From positions 62,001 through 126,000 of the forward strand of contig NZ_SUNI01000004.1 of the NCBI RefSeq assembly GCF_005048225.1: DNA of 64,000 bases, in the 5' to 3' direction. Of the stretch, positions 34,601-42,133 are shown one piece after another. This stretch comes from Paracoccus gahaiensis (GTDB taxonomy: Bacteria; Pseudomonadota; Alphaproteobacteria; Rhodobacterales; Rhodobacteraceae). Each line of letters opens with the position of its first letter. Within the stretch, counting starts at the first letter, position 1. The position numbers and the translations under genes were made by a program. The notes under the pieces were generated by a model that was given only the letters and a program-made list of their open reading frames with translations, was not told the DNA's origin and ran no database searches.

Positions 34601-35734
34601 ATGGACCGGCTGGCAGTCTATCGGCAGGATCTGGGCGCGCTGGCAGGGGCCGCGCGGCTGCGCGCCTTGATCCCCAGGCGGGGCGTGGATTTTTCCTCGA
34701 ACGATTACCTTGGCTTGGCACAGTCCGCGCGGTTGCGGGCGGTTGTCGCCGGGGCGCTGGAGCGGGGCGTGCCGGTGGGGGCCGCGGGATCGCGGTTGCT
34801 GCGGGGGGAGACCGAGGTTCAGGCTGGGTTCGAGGCGGCGGCGGCGGGGTTTTTCGGGGCCGAGGCGGCGTTGGGCTTCGGGGGCGGGTATGTCGCCAAC
34901 TTTGCTGTGATCACAACGCTGCCGCAGCGGGGGGATCTGCTGCTGATGGATGCGCTGTCCCATGCCAGCACCCATGAGGGGGCGCGGGCGGGGCGGGCGG
35001 AGGTTGCCATGTTCCGGCATGGCGATGCGGGGCATGCGGAGGATGTGATCACGACCTGGCGCCGTGGGGGCGGGACCGGGGCGGTCTGGATCGCGGTCGA
35101 GAGCCTCTACAGCATGGATGGCGACCGCGCGCCGCTGGACGATCTGATGGTCTTGGCGGATGCGCATGGGTTTCTGCTGGTGGACGAGGCGCATGCGACA
35201 GGCGTCTTCGGGCCCGGGGGCCGGGGCCTGGCGCATCACCTGGAGGGGCGCGACAATGTCGTGACGCTGCACACGCTTGGCAAGGCGCTGGGTGGGTCGG
35301 GCGCGCTGATCTGCGGCGCGCGGGTGCTGATCGATTTTCTGGTAAACCGTTGCCGGCCCTTCATTTTCGCGACCGCGCCCTCGCCCTTGATGGCGGTGGC
35401 GGGGCAGGAGGCGCTGGCGATCCTTGAGGACGAGCCATGGCGGCAGGCGGCGCTGCAGGACCGGGTGGCACTGTTCGGGGCCCAAATGGCCCGGCGCCTG
35501 CCGCAGGTGCCGTTGAGCGGCAGCCAGATCGTGCCGCTGATCGTGGGACCCGATGCCGCGACGATGGCGCTGGCCGCGCAGGTGCAGGCGCGGGGCCTGG
35601 ATGTGCGGGGGATCCGGCCGCCGACCGTGCCCGAGGGGACCTCTCGGTTGCGGGTGTCGTTGACGCTGAATGCCTCGGAGGCGGAGGTGATCCGCCTGGC
35701 CGAGGTGCTGGAGGAGCTATGGCCAGATTTGTGA
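34601..35734 (+). CDS. bioF: 8-amino-7-oxononanoate synthase
   Basis: The ~377-residue PLP enzyme condenses pimeloyl thioester with L-alanine. VDFSSNDYLGLA, GAAGSRLLRGE, VDEAHATGVFGPGGRG and the PLP-lysine motif HTLGKALGGSGA are all canonical. Two ATGs are possible: 34586 lies inside repeat copy B, and 34601 (MDRLAVYRQDL) has GGGTGGA upstream and a family-like N-terminus, so it is preferred. The 3' end overlaps bioD by 16 nt. Confidence 0.93.
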   Translation: MDRLAVYRQDLGALAGAARLRALIPRRGVDFSSNDYLGLAQSARLRAVVAGALERGVPVGAAGSRLLRGETEVQAGFEAAAAGFFGAEAALGFGGGYVANFAVITTLPQRGDLLLMDALSHASTHEGARAGRAEVAMFRHGDAGHAEDVITTWRRGGGTGAVWIAVESLYSMDGDRAPLDDLMVLADAHGFLLVDEAHATGVFGPGGRGLAHHLEGRDNVVTLHTLGKALGGSGALICGARVLIDFLVNRCRPFIFATAPSPLMAVAGQEALAILEDEPWRQAALQDRVALFGAQMARRLPQVPLSGSQIVPLIVGPDAATMALAAQVQARGLDVRGIRPPTVPEGTSRLRVSLTLNASEAEVIRLAEVLEELWPDL

Positions 35735-36435
35735 TCACAGGCACCGGGACGGATGTCGGCAAGACGGTCTTCGCGGCCGGTCTGTGCGGCATGACCGGCG
35801 CGGCCTATTGGAAGCCGGTGCAGTCCGGGCTGGCGGGGAATGTGCCGAATGCGGCCCTCACCGGGGATGCACCGGGGCAGCACAGCGCGTGCACAGGGCG
35901 TACACCGACAACGCGCGCGGCCTTAACGGATGTTGCGCAGCCGGGCAGCGACCGGGCCGAGGTCGAACAGCTGTCGGGCGCCCCGACCCATCCCGAGGCG
36001 GTGATGCTGCGCGAGCCCCTGTCGCCGCACCGCGCCGCCGAGCTGGAGGGGGTGGAGATCGACGCCGAAGCGCTGACCCCGCCGCCCGGCGCGCGGCTGG
36101 TGATCGAGGGCGCGGGGGGCGTGCTGGTGCCGCTGACCCGGCAAATCTTGTTCGCGGACCTGTTCGCGCGCTGGCAGATCCCGGTGGTGCTGGTCTGCGC
36201 CACCGGGCTGGGGACGATCAGCCACAGCCTGAGCGCGATCGAGGCGCTGCGGGCGCGGGGCGTGCCGATCCATGGGGTGGCCTTTGCGGGCGATCCGAAC
36301 GGTGACAACATGGCGACCATCGGGCAGATCGGCCGGGTCCGCGTGCTGGGGCGGCTGCCGCATCTGGCGCGGCTGGACCGGGCTGCGTTGGCTCAGGCGA
36401 TGCGTGACAACTTCCGGGCGGAGGATTTCGCATGA
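35719..36435 (+). CDS. bioD: Dethiobiotin synthetase with an internal insertion
   Basis: The 238-residue P-loop enzyme closes the ureido ring. The N-terminus RFVITGTGTDVGKTVFAAGL holds the Walker A, YWKPVQSG the substrate lysine, and IEGAGGVLVPL the conserved glycine-rich strand. Between QSG and SDRAEVEQLSG there are about 39 residues where relatives have roughly 5-10; the extra stretch (NAALTGDAPGQHSACTGRTP and on) is low in hydrophobic residues and looks inserted. The frame is intact. Overlaps bioF by 16 nt and bioA by 4 nt. Confidence 0.9.
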   Translation: MARFVITGTGTDVGKTVFAAGLCGMTGAAYWKPVQSGLAGNVPNAALTGDAPGQHSACTGRTPTTRAALTDVAQPGSDRAEVEQLSGAPTHPEAVMLREPLSPHRAAELEGVEIDAEALTPPPGARLVIEGAGGVLVPLTRQILFADLFARWQIPVVLVCATGLGTISHSLSAIEALRARGVPIHGVAFAGDPNGDNMATIGQIGRVRVLGRLPHLARLDRAALAQAMRDNFRAEDFA

Positions 36436-37667
36436 GTGCGGTCTGGCATCCCTTCTTCCAGCATGCGACCGAGCCGGCGCCGCCCCGGGCCACGGGGTCG
36501 CAGGGCGCCTATATCCAGACCGACCGGGGCCCGCTGCTGGATGCGATCAGCAGCTGGTGGGTGGTCACCCATGGCCACAACCAGCCCGAGATCGTCGCGG
36601 CGATCCGCGAGATGGCGGGGACCCTGGATCAGGTGATCTTCGCCGGTCTGACCCATGCGCCCGCCGAGGAGCTGGCCGAGGCTCTGGTCGCGATGGCCCC
36701 TGCGGGGTTGAAGCACGTCTTCTACAGCGACAGCGGGTCCACCGCCGTCGAGGTCGCGCTGAAGATGGCCTTGGGCTATTGGCGCCACGAGGGCGACGGG
36801 CGCCACCGGATCGCGGTGATCGAGGACAGCTATCACGGCGACACCATCGGCACGATGAGCATGGGCGAGCGGGGGGTGTTCAACGCCGCCTATGATCCGC
36901 TGATGTTCGCGGTGGACCGGCTGCCCTTCCCCTCGGGTGACGGCGCGGCGACGCTGGCGGCCTTCGAGGATCTGGCCGCGTCGGGCCGGATGGCGGCGCT
37001 GATCCTGGAGCCGCTGGTGCTGGGCGCGGGGGGGATGCGGATGTATCGCCCCGAGGTCCTGGCCGGGCTGCGGGCGATCTGCGACCGGCATGACGTCTTG
37101 ATGATCGCCGACGAGGTGATGACCGGATGGGGCCGCACGGGGCGGCTGTGGGCCTGCGATCATGTGGGGGTGGAGCCGGACATCCTGTGTACCTCGAAGG
37201 GGTTGACCGGGGGGGTGATGCCGCTGGCCGCCACGCTGGCGACGGCGCGGATCTTCGAGGCGCATCGGTCGGTGGACCGGCGGCGGACGTTCTATCATTC
37301 GTCCAGCTACACGGCCAATCCGATCGCCTGCGCGGCGGCGCTGGCGCAGGTGCGGCTGTGGCGGGCCAGCCCCATGCAGGCGCGGCTGGAGGCCTTGGGC
37401 GCGATGCAGGCCGAGCGGCTGGCGGCGCTGGCCGGGGATGCGCGCTTCACCAATCCGCGCCGCTGCGGGACCATCGCGGCGCTGGATCTGGTGGTGCCCG
37501 AGGGCGGCTATCTGTCCGAGGTCGGGCCGCGGATGCGGGCGCATGTCATGGCCGAGGGGGTGCTGCTGCGCCCCTTGGGCAACACGGTCTATGTGCTGCC
37601 GCCCTATGGGGTGACGGGCGAGGATCTGGATCTGGCTTGGGGGGCCGTGGCCTCATTCGAGGTCTAG
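36432..37667 (+). CDS. bioA: Adenosylmethionine-8-amino-7-oxononanoate aminotransferase
   Basis: The 411-residue class III aminotransferase makes 7,8-diaminononanoate. It begins with the BioA-typical VWHPFFQHA. SSWWVVTHGHNQPEI, FYSDSGSTAVEVALKMALGYW, YHGDTIGTMSMG, IADEVMTGWGRTG and the PLP-lysine CTSKGLTGG follow, then HSSSYTANPIACAAALA. It closes the biotin operon; its last 15 nt overlap the convergent secreted EEP-fold gene. Confidence 0.96.
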   Translation: MSAVWHPFFQHATEPAPPRATGSQGAYIQTDRGPLLDAISSWWVVTHGHNQPEIVAAIREMAGTLDQVIFAGLTHAPAEELAEALVAMAPAGLKHVFYSDSGSTAVEVALKMALGYWRHEGDGRHRIAVIEDSYHGDTIGTMSMGERGVFNAAYDPLMFAVDRLPFPSGDGAATLAAFEDLAASGRMAALILEPLVLGAGGMRMYRPEVLAGLRAICDRHDVLMIADEVMTGWGRTGRLWACDHVGVEPDILCTSKGLTGGVMPLAATLATARIFEAHRSVDRRRTFYHSSSYTANPIACAAALAQVRLWRASPMQARLEALGAMQAERLAALAGDARFTNPRRCGTIAALDLVVPEGGYLSEVGPRMRAHVMAEGVLLRPLGNTVYVLPPYGVTGEDLDLAWGAVASFEV

Positions 37668-38666
37668 ATCGACCCAGACCAGCTTGCGATGCGAGGCCAG
37701 CGCCACGGCTTCGGCCAGCGGGTCGCCCGGGGCGGGCCAGAGGACACCGGCATCGATGACGCGCAGGCCCTGCGCGGGCAGGATGTAGTCCAGCCGCAGG
37801 TTGCCGGGGGGGCGGTCGTATTCCGCCGTGTCCAAGGCCGGATCGCCCTGGTGATCCGCGTTGGGGCCGGTCTGGGGCGGCTGCCACGCGCCGCGCGGTT
37901 CGGGGTCCTGCGTGACCGCCAGCAGGGCCGCAAGCGCCGCGGGATCGCCGTCGCCATCCACGGGATCCAGGTTCAGGTTGCCGATGACCGCGAAGGGCGC
38001 GTCGGGCAGGTGGTCCAGCCAGAAGGCGGCCTCGTCATGATTGCGGGCGATGTTGCGGGGCTCGAAGGCCGGGGGGGTGGCGGCCATGGCCAGCAGGTGC
38101 AGCGGGCCTGCGGGCGTGGTGAGGGCGATGTCCCAATGCGCGGACGAGGACAGGCGCTGCACATCCGCATGGGGGCCGTCGGGCATCCGGTGGCCGGGCA
38201 TGTCGCGCCAGAGCACCGCCGTGTGGTCGGTGACGCTGGCGATGGGCAGGCGCGACAGCAGCGCGAGGCCCGATTGCCCGGTGAAGGCGCCGTATCCCTG
38301 CGCGTCGCGGGGCTGGCCCGCGCGTCCGTCGCCGTCAAGGTCGTGGCCGGTCTGGACCCCTCGGTTCGGGGGGCCGGCATGGCGGTGGGGCAGGGGGTGG
38401 CCCTGGGCCTTCAGCAGGTCGGCGAAAGCCGCCAGCGCGCGGCCGTCCAGATCCCAGTCCAGCCCGGTCAGCAGGATCGCGTCGGGCCGCAGCGCCGCGA
38501 TGACCTGCGCCGCTGCCAGCACCTGCGGGTCGTCCCGCTCAATGTCGCGCAACAGAAGCCCCGGCCCGTCCCGGGTCAGGCCGGGATCCCAGGTGGCCAG
38601 GCGCAGGGTCTGGCCCTGGGCCGGGGCGGCCAGCATCAGGGCAAGGGCAAGCGCCCTCAGATCCAA
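37653..38666 (-). CDS. Exported endonuclease/exonuclease/phosphatase-family protein
   Basis: The 337-residue protein has a signal peptide ([18 protein letters not shown]). An EEP-like fold follows: [50 protein letters not shown], and the C-terminal [14 protein letters not shown] with [11 protein letters not shown]. The family hydrolyses phosphodiesters in DNA, RNA or lipids; the usual second catalytic pair is partly altered (GNLNLDP instead of GDFNxxP; SHRKL instead of SDHxP), so activity is uncertain. Similar genes sit downstream of leuD in relatives. It overlaps leuD by 10 nt and bioA by 15 nt. Confidence 0.75.
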   Translation of the reverse strand: MDLRALALALMLAAPAQGQTLRLATWDPGLTRDGPGLLLRDIERDDPQVLAAAQVIAALRPDAILLTGLDWDLDGRALAAFADLLKAQGHPLPHRHAGPPNRGVQTGHDLDGDGRAGQPRDAQGYGAFTGQSGLALLSRLPIASVTDHTAVLWRDMPGHRMPDGPHADVQRLSSSAHWDIALTTPAGPLHLLAMAATPPAFEPRNIARNHDEAAFWLDHLPDAPFAVIGNLNLDPVDGDGDPAALAALLAVTQDPEPRGAWQPPQTGPNADHQGDPALDTAEYDRPPGNLRLDYILPAQGLRVIDAGVLWPAPGDPLAEAVALASHRKLVWVDLDLE

Positions 38667-39262
38667 GGGCGGGCCTGGGCCATCCCATCCTCGAACCGGT
38701 CGATGGCGGGGGCCTTCTCCATCGTCAGGCCGATATCGTCCAGCCCGTTCATCAGGCAGTGCTTGCGGAAGGCGTCGACCTCGAAGGCATGGCTGGTGCC
38801 GTCCGAGGCGGTGACGGTCTGGGTCTCCAGATCGACGGTGATGCGGGCATTGGCGCCGCGTTCGGCATCCTCCATCAGCGCGTCCACGGCGGCCTGCGGC
38901 AGCACGACCGGGAGGATGCCGTTCTTGAAGCAGTTGTTGAAGAAGATGTCGGCGAAGCTGGTCGAGATCACGCAGCGGATGCCGAAATCCAGCAGCGCCC
39001 AGGGCGCGTGTTCGCGCGACGAGCCGCAGCCGAAATTGTCGCCCGCGATCAGGATCTGCGCGTCGCGATAGGCGGGCTTGTTCAGCACGAAATCGGGGAT
39101 CTCGCGCCCCTCGCGGTCATAGCGCATCTCGTCGAAGAGGTTCACGCCCAGGCCCGAGCGCTTGATGGTCTTCAGGAACTGCTTGGGGATGATCATGTCG
39201 GTGTCGATATTGACCAGCGGCATGGGGGCCGCGATGCCGGTCAGGGTGGTGAACTTGTCCAT
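38657..39262 (-). CDS. leuD: 3-isopropylmalate dehydratase small subunit
   Basis: The 201-residue swivel-domain subunit pairs with LeuC to isomerise isopropylmalate. It begins [30 protein letters not shown], and [20 protein letters not shown] is the classic LeuD signature. [17 protein letters not shown] lies near the C-terminus. It follows leuC by 9 nt in the same operon. Confidence 0.96.
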   Translation of the reverse strand: MDKFTTLTGIAAPMPLVNIDTDMIIPKQFLKTIKRSGLGVNLFDEMRYDREGREIPDFVLNKPAYRDAQILIAGDNFGCGSSREHAPWALLDFGIRCVISTSFADIFFNNCFKNGILPVVLPQAAVDALMEDAERGANARITVDLETQTVTASDGTSHAFEVDAFRKHCLMNGLDDIGLTMEKAPAIDRFEDGMAQARPWI

Positions 39263-39271
39263 GATCTGTCC

Positions 39272-40705
39272 TTACGCCGGTTCTTTGGCGAATTCGCGGA
39301 TGTCGGTCAGACGCCCCGTGACGCCCGCCGCCGCCGCCATCGCGGGGCTCATCAGATGGGTGCGGCCCTTGTAGCCCTGCCGCCCCTCGAAATTGCGGTT
39401 GCTGGTCGCGGCGCAACGCTCGCCCGGCTTCAGCTGGTCGGGATTCATGCCCAGACACATGGAACAGCCCGCCAGCCGCCATTCGAAGCCCGCCTCCAGA
39501 AAGACTGCGTCCAGCCCCTCCTCCTCGGCCTGCGCGCGCACCAGGCCCGAGCCCGGCACGACCATGCCGCGCACCCCCGGGGCCAGTTTGCGGCCGCGCA
39601 GCACCTCGGCGGCGGCGCGCAGATCCTCGATCCGGCCATTGGTGCAGGAGCCGATGAAGACCGCGTCGATGGCGATCTGGGTCAGCGGCGTCCCCGCCGT
39701 CAGGCCCATGTAGTCCAGGGACCGGCGCGCCGCATCGACCTTGCCGCCCGCGAAGCTTTCGGGCGCGGGAACCAAGGCGGTGATCGGCAGCGCGTCTTCG
39801 GGGCTGGTGCCCCAGGTGACGGTGGGGGCGATGTCCTCGGCCCGGATGGTCAGCACCTTGTCGAACTGCGCGCCGTCGTCCGAGAACAGCGTCTTCCACC
39901 AGGCGATCGCGGCCTCCCATTGCGCGCCCTTCGGCGCGTGGGGGCGGCCCTGGACATAGGCGAAGGTCACCTCGTCGGGGGCGATCAGGCCGGCGCGGGC
40001 GCCGCCCTCGATCGCCATGTTGCAGATGGTCATGCGGCCTTCCATCGACAGGTTGCGGATCGCCTCGCCGCAATATTCGATGACATGGCCGGTACCGCCC
40101 GCGGTCCCTGTTTCGGCGATGATCCGCAGGACTATGTCCTTGGCGGTCACGCCGGGGGCGAGGCGGCCGGTGATCTCGACCTTCATGTTCTTCGACTTGC
40201 CCTGGATCAGGGTCTGGGTGGCCAGCACATGTTCGACCTCGGAGGTGCCGATGCCATGGGCCAGCGCGCCGAAGGCGCCATGCGTGGCGGTATGGCTGTC
40301 GCCGCAGACGACGGTCATGCCGGGCAGGGTCCAGCCCTGCTCGGGGCCGACGATATGCACGATGCCCTGCCGGATGTCGGTCACCGGATAGTAATGCACC
40401 CCGAACTCGCGGGCGTTGCGGTCCAGCGCATCGACCTGGATGCGGGATTCCTCGTTGTCGATGCCCTGCTGGCGGTCCAGCGTGGTGGGCACGTTGTGAT
40501 CGGGCACGGCGATGGTGCGTTCGGGCGCGCGGACGGTGCGACCGGTCATGCGCAGCCCCTCGAAGGCCTGCGGGCTGGTCACCTCGTGGACCAGATGGCG
40601 GTCGATATACAGAAGGCAGGTGCCGTCCTCCTGGCGGTCGACCACATGGGCGTCCCAGATCTTGTCGTAAAGCGTGCGCGGCGCGGCGGCTGCGGGAATG
40701 GTCAT
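39272..40705 (-). CDS. leuC: 3-isopropylmalate dehydratase large subunit
   Basis: The 477-residue aconitase-family protein carries the [4Fe-4S] cluster. Ligand regions are [13 protein letters not shown] and [42 protein letters not shown] and [17 protein letters not shown] are canonical. It starts [20 protein letters not shown]. Upstream lie a strong promoter (40866-40894), a possible 28-codon ORF and a 7-bp hairpin (40748-40765), so leader-based regulation is possible but unproven. Confidence 0.96.
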   Translation of the reverse strand: MTIPAAAAPRTLYDKIWDAHVVDRQEDGTCLLYIDRHLVHEVTSPQAFEGLRMTGRTVRAPERTIAVPDHNVPTTLDRQQGIDNEESRIQVDALDRNAREFGVHYYPVTDIRQGIVHIVGPEQGWTLPGMTVVCGDSHTATHGAFGALAHGIGTSEVEHVLATQTLIQGKSKNMKVEITGRLAPGVTAKDIVLRIIAETGTAGGTGHVIEYCGEAIRNLSMEGRMTICNMAIEGGARAGLIAPDEVTFAYVQGRPHAPKGAQWEAAIAWWKTLFSDDGAQFDKVLTIRAEDIAPTVTWGTSPEDALPITALVPAPESFAGGKVDAARRSLDYMGLTAGTPLTQIAIDAVFIGSCTNGRIEDLRAAAEVLRGRKLAPGVRGMVVPGSGLVRAQAEEEGLDAVFLEAGFEWRLAGCSMCLGMNPDQLKPGERCAATSNRNFEGRQGYKGRTHLMSPAMAAAAGVTGRLTDIREFAKEPA

Positions 40706-40747
40706 GGCTGAGGTCTTTCGGCTGTGATGCAGGGTGCAGGGAGGGGC

Positions 40748-40765
40748 CGGGCATGCGGATGCCCG
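40748..40765 (-). other. Small hairpin in the leuC leader
   Basis: CGGGCAT-CCGC-ATGCCCG, a perfect 7-bp stem with a 4-nt loop, 7 nt after the stop of the small leader ORF and 42 nt before leuC. No T-run follows, so it is not an obvious terminator. Confidence 0.35.
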
Positions 40766-40772
40766 CAGGCCA

Positions 40773-40859
40773 TCACCCCCGCGCGGTCACGCTGAGCGTT
40801 TCGCCATGGAAGCGCTGCGGCAGGCGGGCGCGGTCATGAATGTCGAAATAACGCATCAT
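40773..40859 (-). CDS. Possible leaderless 28-residue ORF upstream of leuC
   Basis: ATGATG at 40859 opens a 28-codon frame ([13 protein letters not shown], then [15 protein letters not shown]). The promoter at 40866-40894 predicts transcription starting at that A, so it would be translated without a leader. About 22 of 28 third positions are G or C, like neighbouring genes. It has only two leucines and they are not clustered, so it is not a classic leu attenuator peptide. It may be a real microprotein, a leader peptide of another type, or chance. Confidence 0.35.
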   Translation of the reverse strand: MMRYFDIHDRARLPQRFHGETLSVTARG

Positions 40860-40865
40860 CGGGCA

Positions 40866-40894
40866 AGATTAGGCCAGCCGCGCCCGCCGATCAA
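40866..40894 (-). promoter_or_regulatory. leuCD promoter
   Basis: Read leftward: TTGATC (40889-40894), 17-nt spacer, TAATCT (40866-40871). The match to the sigma-70 consensus is good and the spacing is optimal. Expected start is near 40859, at the ATGATG of the small ORF. Confidence 0.6.
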
Positions 40895-40936
40895 GCCATC
40901 CCCGCGCCTTGCAGGGAAGGAATTTGGCCGCGCCGA

Positions 40937-40964
40937 TTGAGATGGGCCGAAAAGATGCTATGTT
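40937..40964 (+). promoter_or_regulatory. rsfS-rlmH promoter
   Basis: TTGAGA (40937-40942), 16-nt spacer, TATGTT (40959-40964). It is divergent from the leuC promoter, 43 nt away. It places the transcript start near 40971, which rules out translation from the in-frame TTG at 40937. Confidence 0.5.
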
Positions 40965-41017
40965 GGAGGGAACCCCGGCGCCGGGGGCTATCGGCGCGTG
41001 GACCGGAGGATGAAACC

Positions 41018-41449
41018 CTGTCACAAGACGTCCCGTCGGCCGGTCGGCCGACCGCCTCGAATTCAGGACCCAGCAGCGATGATATCCTGTCGCTGGTCCT
41101 GACCTCTCTGGATGACGACAAGGCCGAAGAGGTCATCACCATCGACCTGCGCGGTCGCACGGCCATCGCCGATCACATGGTGATCGCCTCGGGCCGCAGC
41201 TCGCGCCAGGTGGGGGCGATTGCCGAGAAGCTGGCCGAGCGGGTCAAGCAGGCCACCGGCCGCTCGCCGCGGATCGAGGGCAAGGATGCCGGAGATTGGG
41301 TGCTGATCGACACCGACGACGTGATCGTCCATGTCTTCCGCCCCGAAGTCCGCGATTTCTACCAGCTGGAGAAGATGTGGATGCCCGCCGATGCGCTGGC
41401 CCGCGTGCGCGAGCCCGCCCAGCCCTCGGCCTACCAGCCCCAGGACTGA
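41018..41449 (+). CDS. rsfS: Ribosomal silencing factor RsfS
   Basis: The ~143-residue Iojap-family protein binds L14 and blocks 50S-30S joining under starvation. DILSLVLTSLDDDKAEEVITIDLRG, ADHMVIASGRSSRQVGAIAEKL, DAGDWVLIDTDDVIVHVFRPEVRDFYQLEKMW are canonical. No ATG or GTG suits the N-terminus; CTG at 41018 (MSQDVPSAG) has GGAGGA 7 nt upstream and lies downstream of the predicted transcript start, so it is the preferred start. rlmH follows 13 nt later, a conserved pair. Confidence 0.9.
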   Translation: MSQDVPSAGRPTASNSGPSSDDILSLVLTSLDDDKAEEVITIDLRGRTAIADHMVIASGRSSRQVGAIAEKLAERVKQATGRSPRIEGKDAGDWVLIDTDDVIVHVFRPEVRDFYQLEKMWMPADALARVREPAQPSAYQPQD

Positions 41450-41462
41450 TCCGGGCGCGGCC

Positions 41463-41930
41463 ATGCGGATCGACCTTGCCGCCGTGGGGCGGATGAAGAC
41501 CGGCCCCGAGGCGGCGATGGTCGCGGATTACCTCGACCGCTTCGCCAGGACGGGCCGGGGCCTCGGCCTGCCGCCGGTCCAGGTCCATGAGGTCGAGGAC
41601 CGCCGCGCCGGCACCATGGCCGCCGAGGCCGAACTGCTCGCCCGCGCGATCCCGCAGGGCGCGCTGGTGGTCATGATGGACGAGCGCGGCGACCAGCCCA
41701 GCTCGCCCGATTTCGCCGCGCGCCTGGCCGGATGGCGCGATCAGGCGCGGGACGTGTGCTTCGTGATCGGCGGGGCGGACGGGCTGGATCCCGGCCTGCG
41801 CGCCCGGGCCGACTGGCAGATCAGCCTGAGCCGCATGGTCTGGCCGCATCTGCTGGTGCGCGTGATGCTGGCCGAGCAGCTCTATCGCGCGGCGACGATC
41901 CTGGCGGGCGGCCCCTATCATCGCGCGTGA
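41463..41930 (+). CDS. rlmH: 23S rRNA (pseudouridine-1915-N3)-methyltransferase RlmH
   Basis: The 155-residue SPOUT methyltransferase has the trefoil-knot motifs: LVVMMDERGDQPSSPDFAARL, VCFVIGGADGLDPGL and SLSRMVWPHLLVRVMLAEQLYRAATILAGGPYHR. These bind AdoMet and give the dimer interface. The N-terminus MRIDLAAVGRMK fits the family. It is co-transcribed with rsfS, so both act on the large subunit. A double repeat element follows. Confidence 0.95.
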   Translation: MRIDLAAVGRMKTGPEAAMVADYLDRFARTGRGLGLPPVQVHEVEDRRAGTMAAEAELLARAIPQGALVVMMDERGDQPSSPDFAARLAGWRDQARDVCFVIGGADGLDPGLRARADWQISLSRMVWPHLLVRVMLAEQLYRAATILAGGPYHRA

Positions 41931-41943
41931 GGGTGCCGCAGCA

Positions 41944-42012
41944 GGGGGCTGTCTGCCCCCCGTCGCCGTTCCGGCGACTCCCCCCGAGGATATTTCCGGA
42001 CCAATGCAGGCA
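41944..42012 (+). repeat. Intergenic hairpin/GGATATTT repeat, copy C (forward half of a fused pair)
   Basis: It begins 13 nt after the rlmH stop. Hairpin 1 is GGGGGC/GCCCCC (41944-41960). Hairpin 2 is GTCGCCG-TTC-CGGCGAC (41962-41978). The core CCCCCCGAGGATATTTCCGG (from 41980) continues into ACCAATGCAGGCA instead of the usual CCAAGATGAA, and that segment is the left arm of the inverted repeat with copy C'. Confidence 0.7.
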
Positions 42013-42025
42013 GCCTGTCCCTTGA

Positions 42026-42075
42026 TGCCTGCATTGGTCTGCAAATATCCCGGGGGTCCGGGGGCTGGCCCCCGG
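42026..42075 (-). repeat. Intergenic hairpin/GGATATTT repeat, copy C' (reverse half of a fused pair)
   Basis: Read leftward: hairpin CCGGGGG-CCAG-CCCCCGG (42058-42075), then CCCCCGGGATATTTGCAGACC (through 42043), then AATGCAGGCA. GACCAATGCAGGCA of copy C (41999-42012) is perfectly inverted here (42026-42039) with a 13-nt loop. The flanking GGATATTT/AAATATCC blocks extend the palindrome to about 41980-42056. Confidence 0.7.
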
Positions 42076-42083
42076 TCCCTCGG

Positions 42084-42112
42084 TTGCCGCTGGCGCCCGC
42101 TTTGGGTATGAC
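42084..42112 (+). promoter_or_regulatory. Possible gpmI promoter
   Basis: TTGCCG (42084-42089), 17-nt spacer, TATGAC (42107-42112), 22 nt before the gpmI start. Good spacing and a 4/6 -10. Confidence 0.45.
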
Positions 42113-42133
42113 AGTCAAAACCGCGAGGCCGTC

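Noticed and set aside
40706..40772. Classical leucine attenuator before leuC
   Set aside because: The upstream small frame has only two separated leucine codons and the hairpin lacks a T-run, so neither hallmark of leu attenuation is present.
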